A stretch of 64,000 nt of DNA from Halomonas sp. 328. Lineage in GTDB: Bacteria > Pseudomonadota > Gammaproteobacteria > Pseudomonadales > Halomonadaceae. Location: contig NZ_JADOTW010000017.1 in the NCBI RefSeq assembly GCF_015645095.1, forward strand, positions 29,790 to 93,789, read 5' to 3'. Shown here one piece after another: positions 37,844 to 49,086 of the stretch. Positions within the stretch are counted from its first letter, which is position 1. Each line of letters starts with the position of its first letter. The position numbers and the translations under genes are program-made. The notes under the pieces were generated by a model. The model had not been told where the DNA came from. It did not search any database and saw only the letters and a list, made by a program, of their open reading frames with translations.

Positions 37844-39102
37844 TGGGTAACCCGAATCGCGCCAAGGCAGAGAGCGGCATCATGCGCTGGGTGGACGATC
37901 GCTTCCCGGCCACCCAGATGATGCAGGATCATCTGACCAAGTATTACGCGCCCAAGAACTTCAACTTCTGGTACTTCTTTGGCTCCCTGGCCCTGCTGGT
38001 GCTGGTCAACCAGATCCTCACCGGGGTCTGGCTGACCATGAGCTTCAATCCCACCGGGGAGGGGGCCTTCGCCTCCGTCGAGTACATCATGCGTGATGTG
38101 GAGTACGGCTGGCTGATTCGCTACATGCACACCACCGGTGCATCGGCGTTCTTTATCGTGATCTACCTGCATATGTTCCGCGGCCTGCTCTACGGCTCCT
38201 ACAAGGCGCCCCGCGAGCTGGTGTGGATCTTCGGCATGGCCCTTTACCTGATGCTGATGGCCGAGGCCTTCATGGGTTACCTGCTGCCCTGGGGGCAGAT
38301 GTCCTACTGGGGCGCCCAGGTGATCATCTCGCTGTTCTCTGCCGTGCCGGTGGTAGGGCCCGACCTGGCCCAGTGGATTCGCGGCGACTTCCTGATCTCC
38401 GGCATCACCCTGAACCGCTTCTTCGCCCTGCATGTGGTGGCCCTGCCCATCGTGATCCTGGCGCTGGTGGTGCTGCACCTGATCGCCCTGCACGAAGTGG
38501 GTTCCAACAACCCGGATGGCATCGAGATCAAGGACAAGAAGGACGAGACTGGCAAGCCGCTGGACGGCATTCCGTTCCATCCCTACTACACCGTCAAGGA
38601 TCTGGTGGGTGTGGCGGTCTTCCTGTTCGTCTTCTGTGTGGTGCTCTTCTACTTCCCGGAAGGTGGCGGTCACTTTATCGAGCGGCCCAATTTCGAGCCC
38701 GCCAACCCGATGGTGACGCCCGAGCATATCGCTCCGGTGTGGTACTTCACGCCCTTCTACGCGATCCTGCGGGCCATTACCTTCGATCTCTTCGGCCTCG
38801 ACGCCAAGTTCCTCGGCGTGGTCTTCATGGGGGGCGCCATTGCGCTGCTGTTCGTGCTGCCCTGGCTCGATCGTAGTCCGGTGCGCTCCATGCGCTACAA
38901 GGGCTGGATGTCCAAGGTGATGCTGACCCTGTTCGCGATCAGCTTCGTGATCCTCGGTGTGCTGGGCGCGCTGCCGGCCACGCCGATCCGGACCGTGGTT
39001 GCACAGATCGCCACCCTGATCTACTTCGCCTTCTTCCTGCTGATGCCGCTCTACACCAAGCTGGAGAAGACCAAACCCGTTCCGGAGAGGGTGACTGGCT
39101 AA
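37843..39102 (+). CDS. petB: Ubiquinol-cytochrome c reductase cytochrome b
   Basis: The diheme membrane core of the bc1 complex, with quinol oxidation and reduction sites. The 419-residue protein has eight or more membrane helices. Expected segments include the helix-B heme His regions (YMHTTGASAFFIVIYLHMFRG), GYLLPWGQMSYWGA and the Qo-site ending NPMVTPEHIAPVWYFTPFYAILR (PEW-like PEHI). The start overlaps the petA stop (TGATG). Confidence 0.97.
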   Translation: MGNPNRAKAESGIMRWVDDRFPATQMMQDHLTKYYAPKNFNFWYFFGSLALLVLVNQILTGVWLTMSFNPTGEGAFASVEYIMRDVEYGWLIRYMHTTGASAFFIVIYLHMFRGLLYGSYKAPRELVWIFGMALYLMLMAEAFMGYLLPWGQMSYWGAQVIISLFSAVPVVGPDLAQWIRGDFLISGITLNRFFALHVVALPIVILALVVLHLIALHEVGSNNPDGIEIKDKKDETGKPLDGIPFHPYYTVKDLVGVAVFLFVFCVVLFYFPEGGGHFIERPNFEPANPMVTPEHIAPVWYFTPFYAILRAITFDLFGLDAKFLGVVFMGGAIALLFVLPWLDRSPVRSMRYKGWMSKVMLTLFAISFVILGVLGALPATPIRTVVAQIATLIYFAFFLLMPLYTKLEKTKPVPERVTG

Positions 39103-39869
39103 TGAAAAAGCAACTGTTCGCACTGCTCTTCGCGCTGGTGCCCCTGGCGGCCATGGCCGCGCCGGCGCCGGACGCGCCCTACTCCATGACCCCGGATATT
39201 CGCGACCAGGAGTCGTTGCAGCGGGGCATGCAGCTGTACACTAACTACTGCCTGGGCTGCCATACCCTGGAGCACCAGCGCTTCGCTCGTGCCGCCGAGG
39301 ACCTGGGCATGCCCCAGGACCTGGTGGAGGAGAACCTGATCTTCTCCTCCGATCTGGCCTTCAACGACCAGATGCACAACGCCATGGAAGCGGGGGATGC
39401 GGAGAACTGGTTCGGTGCCGCGGCGCCGGATCTGACCCTGCACAGCCGCCTGCGCGGGCCGGATTGGATCTACTCCTACCTGCTCAGCTTCTACAAGGAC
39501 CCGAGTCGCCCCACCGGGGTGAACAACGCGGTCTTCGAGATGGTGGCCATGCCCAATGTGCTGGAGCCGCTGCAGGGCGTGCAGGAGATGGTCTGCGCCG
39601 AGAGCGATCGTCCCATCGGCGATGCCGAGCTCGATCCGCTGACCGGCAAGTACCAGTCCTGCGAGGTGCTGCAGGTGACTCGCCCCGGGGCCATGGAGCC
39701 CGACGAGTTCGAGGAAGCGGTCTACGACCTGACCAACTTCCTGACCTATGTGGGTGAGCCCTCCAAGCTCCAGGCCCAGACCCTGGCTCCGAAGGTGCTG
39801 TTCTTTATCTTCATCTTCGGTGTGCTGGCTTACCTGCTCAAGCGCGAGTACTGGCGCGACATTCACTGA
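39102..39869 (+). CDS. petC: Ubiquinol-cytochrome c reductase cytochrome c1
   Basis: The periplasmic c-type heme subunit that passes electrons to soluble cytochrome c. The 255-residue precursor has a signal peptide cut near AMA-A, the heme motif CLGCH (C50, C53, H54), a methionine-ligand region toward the C-terminal half, and a C-terminal anchor helix (VLFFIFIFGVLAYLL). It overlaps petB by one base (TAATG). A hairpin terminator follows. Confidence 0.96.
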   Translation: MKKQLFALLFALVPLAAMAAPAPDAPYSMTPDIRDQESLQRGMQLYTNYCLGCHTLEHQRFARAAEDLGMPQDLVEENLIFSSDLAFNDQMHNAMEAGDAENWFGAAAPDLTLHSRLRGPDWIYSYLLSFYKDPSRPTGVNNAVFEMVAMPNVLEPLQGVQEMVCAESDRPIGDAELDPLTGKYQSCEVLQVTRPGAMEPDEFEEAVYDLTNFLTYVGEPSKLQAQTLAPKVLFFIFIFGVLAYLLKREYWRDIH

Positions 39870-39889
39870 TCGATTTGTCGTTCGGTGCG

Positions 39890-39919
39890 GGGGCGCATGA
39901 CCGGGTCATGCGCCCCTTT
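39890..39919 (+). terminator. Terminator after petC
   Basis: GGGGCGCATGAC (39890-39901) pairs perfectly with 39905-39916 over the loop CGG and is followed by TTTGTTG. It lies 20 bp after the petC stop. Confidence 0.8.
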
Positions 39920-40088
39920 GTTGTCGAAGGCATCTGGCTTGATGGGCGTCGATAGGGGGCTAGCGCCTGCGCTCCCGGCGTGTCGTGTCCCAAGGCATGT
40001 GGCTTGCAATATCGAAAGCACGAGAGTGCGTCTCACGCCCGGGTGGGCGTGTTATCATCTTGGCTCGAACTGATGCGAGGATTGTTTC

Positions 40089-40715
40089 ATGGGTGTAGTG
40101 GCCAAGCGGTCGTCGATGACCTTCTATTCCGGTAGCGATGATCACTTCAGTCATCGGGTTCGTATCGTCCTGGCGGAGAAGGGGGTGGCCGTCGATATCC
40201 TGGAGGTCTCCGAGGAGAATCATCCCGAGGAACTGGCGGATCTCAACCCCTACAACAGCGTGCCTACCCTGCTGGATCGCGAGCTGGTGCTCTACGAATC
40301 CAAGGTGATGATGGAGTACCTGGACGAGCGCTTTCCGCATCCGCCGCTGCTGCCGGTCTATCCGGTGGCGCGGGCCCAGAGTCGCCTGTGGATGCATCGT
40401 ATCGAGCGGGAGTGGTGCCCGTTGGTGGAGCAGATCCTCGGCGGTGCCAAGAAGGATGCCGAGAAGGCGCGCAAGGAGCTGCGCGAGAGCCTGGTGGGTA
40501 TCTCGCCGATCTTCGAGGACATGCCCTATTTCATGAGCGAGGAGTTCTCGCTGGTGGATTGCTGCCTGGCCCCGATCCTGTGGCGCCTGCCGGCACTCGG
40601 GATCGAGCTGCCGGAGAAGCAGGTCAAGCCGCTGCTGGGTTACATGCAGCGGGTCTTCGAGCGTGACGCCTTCAAGGACTCCCTGAGCGAGGCCGAGAAG
40701 GAAATGCGCCCCTGA
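40089..40715 (+). CDS. sspA: Stringent starvation protein A (SspA)
   Basis: A glutathione-transferase-fold protein that binds RNA polymerase and reshapes transcription in stationary phase and acid stress. The 208-residue product has the thioredoxin-like N-domain ([24 protein letters not shown], then [34 protein letters not shown]) and an all-helical C-domain. The usual catalytic residue of active GSTs is absent, as in SspA. A -10-like TATCAT is at 40053-40058. The start could also be the internal ATG at 40116 (MTFYSG). It pairs with sspB, 127 bp downstream. Confidence 0.93.
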   Translation: MGVVAKRSSMTFYSGSDDHFSHRVRIVLAEKGVAVDILEVSEENHPEELADLNPYNSVPTLLDRELVLYESKVMMEYLDERFPHPPLLPVYPVARAQSRLWMHRIEREWCPLVEQILGGAKKDAEKARKELRESLVGISPIFEDMPYFMSEEFSLVDCCLAPILWRLPALGIELPEKQVKPLLGYMQRVFERDAFKDSLSEAEKEMRP

Positions 40716-40842
40716 TGGCGCACCGATGAGGCTCGGCGCCAGCGGCGCCGGACTCGTCGCCAGGCCGAAACTTTCTCCGGGTCGGGGGCGATCCTCTGGT
40801 GGTGACCCCGCCGACCCGATCGAGACGACGAGGAGGGCAGAG

Positions 40843-41325
40843 ATGCTGTCGAGCCGTCCCTATCTGGCCAGGGCCCTCTACGAGTGGCTGCTGGACAATG
40901 ATCAGACCCCCTATATCGTGGTGGATGCCGAGCGTCCCGGCGTGGTGGTGCCCACCCAGTTCGTGCAGAACGGTCAGATCGTGCTGAACATTGCGCCCAC
41001 GGCGGTGCGAGACCTGTCGATGGACAACGAGGCCATCACCTTCGGTGCTCGCTTCGGTGGCCAGCCGATGCAGGTGGTGGTGCCCAGCGAGGCGCTGGTG
41101 GCCCTCTATGCCCGCGAGAATGGCGTGGGCATGGTCTTCGGCCATGAGCCGGTGATGCCGGGTTACGATGATGCCATGGAGGCGGAGGAGCCTGAGGCGG
41201 TCGACGAAGGCCCGGGGTTGAGCGGCGTGGATGCCGATACCGAGGCGCCCGCGGGCGCGGACGAAGAGGCGGGCGAGCGTCCGGTCCCCAGGAAGGGGCG
41301 GCCGAGCCTGCGCGTCGTCAAGTGA
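40843..41325 (+). CDS. sspB: ClpXP adaptor SspB
   Basis: An adaptor that delivers ssrA-tagged proteins, and in E. coli RseA fragments, to ClpXP. The 160-residue product has the SspB substrate-binding fold (SRPYLARALYEWLLDN; TPYIVVDA; NIAPTAVRDL), an acidic flexible linker (about 110-148) and the ClpX-binding tail KGRPSLRVVK. AGGAGGGCAG precedes the ATG. Because it can speed degradation of the released RseA N-domain, it ties to the sigma-E genes at 6-10 kb; that link is by analogy. Confidence 0.94.
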   Translation: MLSSRPYLARALYEWLLDNDQTPYIVVDAERPGVVVPTQFVQNGQIVLNIAPTAVRDLSMDNEAITFGARFGGQPMQVVVPSEALVALYARENGVGMVFGHEPVMPGYDDAMEAEEPEAVDEGPGLSGVDADTEAPAGADEEAGERPVPRKGRPSLRVVK

Positions 41326-41349
41326 TCGTCTGCTGAGAGCGAAGCGTCA

Positions 41350-41385
41350 AACAGAAACGGCGGCCTGGAGGCCGCCGTTTCTGTT
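41350..41385. terminator. Bidirectional terminator between sspB and dolP
   Basis: AACAGAAACGGCGGCCT (41350-41366) pairs perfectly over 17 bp with 41369-41385, loop GG. It lies between convergent stop codons. Confidence 0.85.
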
Positions 41386-41399
41386 GGTGCCGAGCCCGG

Positions 41400-41954
41400 T
41401 CAGTCCAGGTACTCGAAGGCCTTGACGATGCGCTGCACGCCATTGACCCCGGAGGCCACGGCCACGATCCGGTCCGCCTCGGCGCGGGTCACCATGCCCA
41501 TCAGGTAGACGCTGGCGTTCTCGGTGACCACGCGAATCCGACCGCCATCGATGGACTCGTCGGCCACCAGTTGGGCGCGGATGCGGGTGGTCAGCCAGGT
41601 ATCGCTGGTGCGCTGGGTCAGGGGCACATTGGCGGCCACCGCCAGTTCGTTATGCACCTGGCGCACGTGGCGTACCTCGCGGGCGATGGCGGTGGCCCGT
41701 TCCTTGAGCTCCTGACTGGGCACCTGGCCGGTCAGCAGCACGATGCCGTTGTAGCTGTCCACCTTGACCCGGGCGTCGCGGAAGCGGGCGTCGGCCCGTT
41801 CCAGGTCGCCCTTCACCTTGAGCTCGATGCTCTGGTCCTCTACCTGGGAGCCCAGGGTGCGCTGGCCGTAGTTCTCGCCGCCGGAGTTGAGGGCGCAGCC
41901 GGAGAGGCCGAGGGCGGCGACGATCAGCAGGGATGTCAGTAGGGGGTTCTTCAT
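41400..41954 (-). CDS. dolP: Outer-membrane BON-domain lipoprotein DolP (YraP)
   Basis: A lipoprotein of dual BON domains that supports outer-membrane integrity and BAM function. The 184-residue precursor has a lipobox LSGC with Cys20. BON1 spans about residues 45-112 (VKGDLERADARFRDARVKVDSYNGIVLLTGQV) and BON2 about 118-184 (TWLTTRIRAQLVADESIDGGRIRVVTENASVYLMGMV). In E. coli yraP is under sigma-E and lies beside diaA, as here; no sigma-E promoter is evident in this strand because gmhA abuts it. Confidence 0.93.
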   Translation of the reverse strand: MKNPLLTSLLIVAALGLSGCALNSGGENYGQRTLGSQVEDQSIELKVKGDLERADARFRDARVKVDSYNGIVLLTGQVPSQELKERATAIAREVRHVRQVHNELAVAANVPLTQRTSDTWLTTRIRAQLVADESIDGGRIRVVTENASVYLMGMVTRAEADRIVAVASGVNGVQRIVKAFEYLD

Positions 41955-41955
41955 C

Positions 41956-42923
<968 letters not shown>

Positions 42924-42940
<17 letters not shown>

Positions 42941-44675
42941 CGTCGAAGAGGTTGAGCAGGGGCAGCTGTGGCACGCCGCCTTCGAAGCGTGCCCAGGGCA
43001 GCTCGCGCTGGATGCGGCCATCGGCGGCAGGTCTCAGGCTGCCGGTGGCGCCCTGAATCTCGCTGCCGCCGAGGGCCTGCAGTTGCAGCAGGCGGCGTCC
43101 CAGCTCGAAGGCGTCCACGCCCATGGCGCCCAGCTTCAGCAGGCCCGGATCCTCGCTCTCGCGCAGCCGGTGGTAGCTGTCGAGGAAGGGCAGCACCTCT
43201 TCGCCGCCCACGGCGGCATCGGGGATCAGCCAGGGGATCTCCACGAACATCACGCCGTTGAGGTCGTGGTCGACCCGGGGTTGGGGGCGCCCCTCGTAGA
43301 GCTGGGAGGTGCCGTAGATGGGCAGGCGCGTGACACCGATGAACTCCAGGTTGGGCGGGACCTGGCGGGCATAGCTGGGAATGGCCAGCAGGAACAGCAT
43401 GTCCGGGCGGCCGGCGGCGGCACGGCGAGCCCCGTCGGTGGCCGAGCCGTTGGGGTTGTAATTGACCACCTGGGTCACCTCGCCGCCCTGGGCCTGCCAT
43501 TCGCGTTCGAAGGCGCGGCCGACCCGATTGCCCCATTCGTTGCCGGGGATCAGCATGGCGGCGCGGCGATGGCCGTCGGCGAAGGCGCGGCGGGCCACCT
43601 GGCGGGCCTCGTCCTCGGCGGAGAGGCCGTACTGGAAGAGGTTGGCGGCACGGTTCTCGGCGTTGTTGCCGTAGTTCAGGGCCAGGGTCGGTAGCGGCAC
43701 GCTGTCGCGGCCCTCCAGGCGGGTCACCTGATCCTTGTCCAGGGGGCCGATCACCGCTTGGGCGCCGGCCATGGTGGCGGCGGCGTAGAGGGCATCCAGG
43801 TCGCCGTGGCTGGCATCGATAAAGCTCAGGCGGGGGACGCGAATGCCTTCCTGCTCGGCTTCCCGCTGGCGCGCTTCCAGGCCGCGGCGGATCTCCCGGG
43901 CGAGGTTGGCCAGGGGGCCGGACTCCGGCAGCAGTACGGCGATATGGCGTACCTCCTGGCCGCGCAGGTCGCGCAGGGCGAGGAGGTCGCTGGGCAGGCT
44001 GCGGGCCGCCGGGTGGCCACCATGGCGGCCGCGCCAGGCCTCGAGGCGTTCGAAGAGGCGCTCCACGTCACCGCCGCTGCCGCGCTGCACCGCCACCAGC
44101 TCCCGCCAGCCCTGGGTCAGGCGATCCTCGCCGAGGCCCGCCAGGGTGCCCTCGTCGAGGCGGCTCAGCAGCGACCAGAGGGTGTCATTGAGGCCCTCGT
44201 CGCCGGTCTCGGCCTGGACCGCCAGCAGTGCCTCGGCGGCGGCGGCGCGTTCACCGAGCTCGGCCAGGGCCTGGCCCTGGTGGCGGCGCAGGGTGAGGCG
44301 CTGGTCGGCAGTGAACGGCAGGTCCTCGTCCAGGGTCTGGGCGGCCTGCAGTACGCTGTTGGCGTCATCCAGCTGGATGCCGAGGGCGGCGAGCAGCATC
44401 GCCCAGCGCACGCGCGATTCCCCGTCGAGCTGGCGGTCATCGAGCCGCGAGGCCACGTCGAGCGCCTGGGTCGCGTCGCCGCGGCGTGCTAGGATGTCGG
44501 CCGCTTCGAGGCGCGAGCGGGCCGCCTCACCGGGGGCCTGCTGCTCGGCCCGGGCGAGCAGCTCGCCGGGCTCGCGCTCGGTGAGGCGCTCCATTATGGC
44601 CGGCGGTGCCGCGCAGCCGGCCATCAAGAGGGCGAGAAGGGCGGCGAACAGCCAGCCGCGTCGCGACGTGTGCAT
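42924..44675 (-). CDS. lpoA: Penicillin-binding protein activator LpoA
   Basis: An outer-membrane lipoprotein that spans the periplasm to activate the peptidoglycan synthase PBP1a. The 583-residue precursor has a lipobox LMAGC with Cys21, an N-terminal helical TPR-like domain (about 30-230) and a C-terminal periplasmic-binding-protein-like domain (from VRHIAVLLPESGPLANLAREIRRGLEA; then GPLDKDQVTRL; PNLEFIGVTRLPIYGTSQLYEG). It is divergent from rsmI, with only 46 bp between start codons. Confidence 0.92.
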
Positions 44676-44721
44676 AGAACCCTATTCCTTGTCCGATCAC
44701 AGAACTTTTGGAAGCCGAACC

Positions 44722-45576
44722 ATGGATTCAGCTTACGGCGCATTGTACGTGGTCGCCACGCCGATTGGTAACCTCGAGGATCTCTCCCCCCGGGCCGCCC
44801 GGGTGCTCGCCGAGGCGGCCCTGGTGGCCGCCGAGGATACCCGCCACAGCGGGCGCCTGCTGCGCCACCTGGGGATCGAGCGGCCACTGCTGTCGCTGCA
44901 CGAGCATAACGAAGCGAGCCGCGTCGAGCGGATCGCCGCCCACCTGGCCGCCGGCGAGGACGTGGCCCTGGTCAGCGATGCCGGCACGCCCCTGATCTGC
45001 GATCCGGGCTTCGTGCTGGTGCGCGAGTTGCGCCGCCGTGGCCACCGGGTCGTGCCGGTGCCGGGGCCCTGTGCCCTGGTGACGGCCCTGTCGGCGGCGG
45101 GGCTGCCCACCGACCGTTTCCTGTTTCGCGGCTTCCTGCCCGCCAAGGGGGGCGCTCGCCGGGCGCGGCTCGAGGCCCTGGCGGACCGCGATGAGACCCT
45201 GGTCTTCTACGAGTCGCCCCATCGCATCCGCGACACCCTGGCGGATCTCGCGGCCTGTTATGGCGAGCGTCACCTGGTGCTGGCCCGGGAGCTGACCAAG
45301 ACCTTCGAGACCTTTCTGGAGGGCTCGGCCAAGGCGCTGCTCGAGGTCCTGGCGGCGGACCCGGATCAGGCCCGGGGGGAGTTCGTGGTGATGGTGGCAG
45401 GCGCCCCGCCCCGGGAGGTCGATGCCGTGACCCTGGAGGGGGGGGCGTTGCTGGCGGCGTTGCTGTCCGAGGGAGTGGGCGTCAAGCAGGCGGCGGCGGT
45501 GGCCGCCCGGGTGCTGGGGGGGGGCAAGAAGTCGTGGTATGCCCAGGCCCAGGCGCTCAAGGACGCCCGGCCGTAG
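44722..45576 (+). CDS. rsmI: 16S rRNA 2'-O-ribose methyltransferase RsmI (C1402)
   Basis: Methylates the ribose of C1402 in the 30S P site; RsmH, encoded 0.5 kb downstream, methylates the base of the same nucleotide. The 284-residue product has the tetrapyrrole-methylase fold: LYVVATPIGNLEDLSPRA, AEDTRHSGRLL, LVSDAGTPLICDPG, VPGPCALVTALSAAGLP and YESPHRIRDTL. It is divergent from lpoA. rnpB follows after about 95 bp. Confidence 0.96.
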   Translation: MDSAYGALYVVATPIGNLEDLSPRAARVLAEAALVAAEDTRHSGRLLRHLGIERPLLSLHEHNEASRVERIAAHLAAGEDVALVSDAGTPLICDPGFVLVRELRRRGHRVVPVPGPCALVTALSAAGLPTDRFLFRGFLPAKGGARRARLEALADRDETLVFYESPHRIRDTLADLAACYGERHLVLARELTKTFETFLEGSAKALLEVLAADPDQARGEFVVMVAGAPPREVDAVTLEGGALLAALLSEGVGVKQAAAVAARVLGGGKKSWYAQAQALKDARP

Positions 45577-45637
45577 CCGGCATCGGGTGGCGAAGTGATG
45601 GCTCACTGGCGCGCCGCCCCCGTCGGCGCGGGGCCGG

Positions 45638-45666
45638 TTGTGGGGGCGACGGCACGCTGGTATCCT
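45638..45666 (+). promoter_or_regulatory. Promoter of rnpB
   Basis: TTGTGG (45638-45643) and TATCCT (45661-45666) are spaced by 17 bases. Transcription would start 7-10 bases downstream, at the predicted 5' end of the RNA. Confidence 0.65.
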
Positions 45667-45673
45667 TGCCCGC

Positions 45674-46030
<357 letters not shown>

Positions 46031-46085
46031 CATATTCTCTCGCCACGGCATGCCGTGGCTTTGCCAGGCACCTTAGCGGAATCCC

Positions 46086-47036
46086 ATGTCCTCATCCGAG
46101 ACCCTCGCGCCCTCCTTCCAGCACGCCAGCGTCCTGCTCGACGGCGCCGTCGAGGCCCTGGTACATGACCCCGACGGGGCCTATCTGGATGGAACCTTCG
46201 GCCGCGGGGGGCACTCGCGAGCCATTCTCGCGCGCCTGGCCCCGGCGGGCCGGCTGCTGGCGGTGGATCGCGACCCCCAGGCGATCGCCGAGGCCGGGCG
46301 CATCGAGGATCCCCGCTTTACCATCGAGCGGGGCGAGTTCGCCCGTCTGGACGAGATCGCCAGGGCTCATGAGCTGCACGGCCGTCTCTCCGGCATCCTG
46401 CTCGATATCGGCGTCTCCTCGCCGCAGCTGGATGATCCTGAGCGGGGCTTCAGCTTCCTGCGCGACGGTCCCCTGGACATGCGCATGGACCCGACCCAGG
46501 GCGAGAGTGCCGCGGCCTGGCTGGCGCGGGTCAAGGAGGACGAGATCGCCCGGGTCTTCAAGAGCTATGGCGAGGAGCGTTACGCCCGTCGCCTGGCCCG
46601 GGCCATCGTCGCGCGCCGCGCCGAGCGCCCCTTTACCCGTACCCAGGACCTGGCCGAGGTGATCAAGGTCGCTCACCCGGCCTGGGAGAAGGGCAAGCAC
46701 CCCGCGACTCGGGCCTTCCAGGCCCTGCGCATCCAGGTCAATGGCGAGCTGGAGCAGCTCGATGCGGCCCTTCAGGCGGCCCTGGAGGCCCTGGCCCCGG
46801 GCGGTCACCTGGTGGTGATCAGCTTTCACTCCCTGGAGGATCGCCGGGTCAAGCGCTTTATTCGCGACCAGGCCCGGGGCGATACCCACCTGCCGCGCGG
46901 GGTGCCCCTGCGTGAAGACCAGCTCAATCGGCGCCTGGAATCGCTGGGCAAGGCACGCCGCCCGGGAGACGAGGAGGTGGCCGAGAACCCCCGAGCCCGC
47001 AGTGCGGTGATGCGGGTGGCGCGCAAGCTGAGGTAA
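46086..47036 (+). CDS. rsmH: 16S rRNA (cytosine1402-N4)-methyltransferase RsmH (MraW)
   Basis: Methylates N4 of C1402 and is the first dcw gene here. The 316-residue protein shows [13 protein letters not shown], the SAM-binding [52 protein letters not shown] and [16 protein letters not shown]. It starts 56 bp after rnpB. In most relatives mraZ precedes rsmH; no mraZ frame exists in the gap. The dcw cluster may therefore rely on rnpB readthrough or a weak promoter in the 3' part of rnpB. Confidence 0.96.
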   Translation: MSSSETLAPSFQHASVLLDGAVEALVHDPDGAYLDGTFGRGGHSRAILARLAPAGRLLAVDRDPQAIAEAGRIEDPRFTIERGEFARLDEIARAHELHGRLSGILLDIGVSSPQLDDPERGFSFLRDGPLDMRMDPTQGESAAAWLARVKEDEIARVFKSYGEERYARRLARAIVARRAERPFTRTQDLAEVIKVAHPAWEKGKHPATRAFQALRIQVNGELEQLDAALQAALEALAPGGHLVVISFHSLEDRRVKRFIRDQARGDTHLPRGVPLREDQLNRRLESLGKARRPGDEEVAENPRARSAVMRVARKLR

Positions 47037-47042
47037 AGGCGC

Positions 47043-47357
47043 ATGCTTCAGGGACGAATCGACCTCGCCTCGCTCAGGCGCCTGCGGATCGGCACCGGCC
47101 TGCTGCTGGTGGCGGCCCTGGTGGTCGTGACCCTGGTCAGCGCGGTGGCGGTCGTGGCCTCCAGTCATCAGACCCGCGAGCAGTACGCCCGCCTGCAGCG
47201 CCTGGAACGGGAACAGAACCAGTTGCAGACCGAATGGGGCCAGCTGTTGCTCGAGGAGAGCGCCTGGTCGTCGCCGGCGCGTATCGAGCGCCTGGCGGTG
47301 GAACGCCTGGAGATGCGCCTGCCGGACGTTCATGAAGCGGAGGTGATTCGGCCATGA
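47043..47357 (+). CDS. ftsL: Cell division protein FtsL
   Basis: A bitopic divisome protein that forms a complex with FtsB and FtsQ and activates FtsWI. The 104 residues have a short cytoplasmic N-terminus, one membrane helix (about 19-39), then a leucine-zipper-like coiled coil (YARLQRLEREQNQLQTEWGQLLLEESAW). It is 6 bp after rsmH and overlaps ftsI by four bases. Confidence 0.9.
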   Translation: MLQGRIDLASLRRLRIGTGLLLVAALVVVTLVSAVAVVASSHQTREQYARLQRLEREQNQLQTEWGQLLLEESAWSSPARIERLAVERLEMRLPDVHEAEVIRP

Positions 47358-49060
47358 GCGGTGCCGCCCAGGATGCCGCCAGCCGGCGCCGTCGCGCCCA
47401 GTCCGAGCCCCTGGCCGGGGGACGCTTCCTGCTGGTCCTGGGCCTGGTGCTGCTGGCCATGGGGCTGCTCGCCGGGCGCATCGTCTACCTCCAGGTGATC
47501 GAGCGTCCCTTCCTCCAGGGGCAGGGCGATGCCCGCACCCTGCGGGTCGACCCGATTCCCGCCCACCGCGGCATGATCACCGATCGCCACGGCGAGCCCC
47601 TGGCCATCTCCACCCCGGTGGTGAGCCTCTGGGCCAATCCCCAGGAAGTGCCCGACGACCATATCCAGCGGCTGATGCTGGCCCGGGCCCTTGGCCTGGA
47701 GCTCGATGCCCTCAATGCCCGCATCGAGCGCTTCGCCAGCCGCGAGTTCATGTACCTGCGGCGCCAGGTGACCCCCGCCGAGGCCCAGCGAATCCTCGAC
47801 CTGAGAGTGCCCGGGGTCTATGGCCAGGATGAATACAAGCGCTACTACCCCGCCGGCGAGGTCACTGCCCAGTTGGTGGGGGTCACCAACGTGGATGATC
47901 AGGGGCAGGAGGGGCTGGAGCTGGCCTTCCAGCCCTACCTGGCCGGCACCCCGGGGCAGCGGCGGGTGCTCAAGGACCGTCGCGGGCGTCTGGTGCGGGA
48001 CCTGGCCCTGCTGCGCGAGTCGCGCCCCGGCGGCACCCTGACCCTGTCCATCGATCAGCGCCTGCAGTACATGGCCTACCGGGAGCTCAAGGCCGCGGTG
48101 GTCGAGCATGAGGCGGATGGCGGCGTGCTGGTGATGCTCGATGCGCGGACCGGCGAGGTACTGGCCATGGCCAACCAGCCCTCCTATAACCCCAACAATC
48201 GCGCCGGCCTCGATCCCCGCGGGCTGCGCAACCAGGCCATCGTCGATGTCTTCGAGCCGGGCTCGGTGATGAAGCCCCTGGCCATGGCCGCCATGCTCTC
48301 CAGCGGCGAGGTGACCCGGGACACGGTGGTGGATACCTCGCCGGGCTGGATGCGCATCGACCGCTTCACCATCCGCGATATTCGCAATTATGGCGAGCTG
48401 GACCTCACCGGTATCCTCGAGAAGTCCTCCAATATCGGCATGTCGCGGCTGGCCCTCGAGCTCGAGCCCACCGCCATCGCCGACCAGTATCGTCGCCTGG
48501 GGCTGGGGCAGAGCACCGAGACCGGCTTCCCCGGCGAGGCCACCGGTAGCCTGCCGGCGCCGGTGCGCTGGTCGCGTAGCGAACGGGCGGCGCTGGCCTA
48601 TGGCTACGGCCTCTCGACCTCCGCCCTGCAGCTGGCCAGTGCCTACACCGCCATCGCCAACGATGGGGTGCGCCTGCCGCCTTCGCTGCTGCGCCTGGAT
48701 GAGCCACCCCGGGGGGAGCCGGCCATCGATCCCGACGTGGCGCGCACCCTGCTGGAGCTGCTGGAGGCCTCGGTGGGGTCCTATTCCGGCGGGCGTCGCG
48801 CCCAGGTGGAGGGCTATCGGGTCGGCGGCAAGACCGGCACGGTGCGCAAGACCGGGGCCGGTGGCTATCAGGAGAACGCCTACCGCAGCGTCTTCGCCGG
48901 TATCGCCCCCATCTCCGATCCGCGCATCGTCACCGTGGTGATGATCGATCACCCCCGCGCCGGACAATTCTATGGAGGCGCGGTGGCCGCGCCGGTCTTC
49001 TCCCGGGTCACCGGCAACGCCCTGCGGTTGCTGGACGTGCCCCCGGATGCCGACCGGTGA
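47354..49060 (+). CDS. ftsI: Septal peptidoglycan transpeptidase FtsI (PBP3)
   Basis: The septum-specific class B penicillin-binding protein that crosslinks peptidoglycan together with FtsW. The 568-residue protein has a short basic cytoplasmic tail, one membrane helix (about 24-42), a pedestal domain with RGMITDRHGEPLA, and a transpeptidase domain with S304-V-M-K307 (catalytic Ser), S358-S-N360 and K493-T-G495. The start overlaps ftsL (ATGA). Beta-lactams that target PBP3 should bind it. Confidence 0.97.
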   Translation: MSGAAQDAASRRRRAQSEPLAGGRFLLVLGLVLLAMGLLAGRIVYLQVIERPFLQGQGDARTLRVDPIPAHRGMITDRHGEPLAISTPVVSLWANPQEVPDDHIQRLMLARALGLELDALNARIERFASREFMYLRRQVTPAEAQRILDLRVPGVYGQDEYKRYYPAGEVTAQLVGVTNVDDQGQEGLELAFQPYLAGTPGQRRVLKDRRGRLVRDLALLRESRPGGTLTLSIDQRLQYMAYRELKAAVVEHEADGGVLVMLDARTGEVLAMANQPSYNPNNRAGLDPRGLRNQAIVDVFEPGSVMKPLAMAAMLSSGEVTRDTVVDTSPGWMRIDRFTIRDIRNYGELDLTGILEKSSNIGMSRLALELEPTAIADQYRRLGLGQSTETGFPGEATGSLPAPVRWSRSERAALAYGYGLSTSALQLASAYTAIANDGVRLPPSLLRLDEPPRGEPAIDPDVARTLLELLEASVGSYSGGRRAQVEGYRVGGKTGTVRKTGAGGYQENAYRSVFAGIAPISDPRIVTVVMIDHPRAGQFYGGAVAAPVFSRVTGNALRLLDVPPDADR

Positions 49061-49086
49061 CCCCCGCGCCAGGACGAGGAGAGACT

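Noticed and set aside
44702..44707. GAACTT as a sigma-E -35 box upstream of rsmI
   Set aside because: The matching -10 would fall inside the rsmI coding sequence, and none is present.
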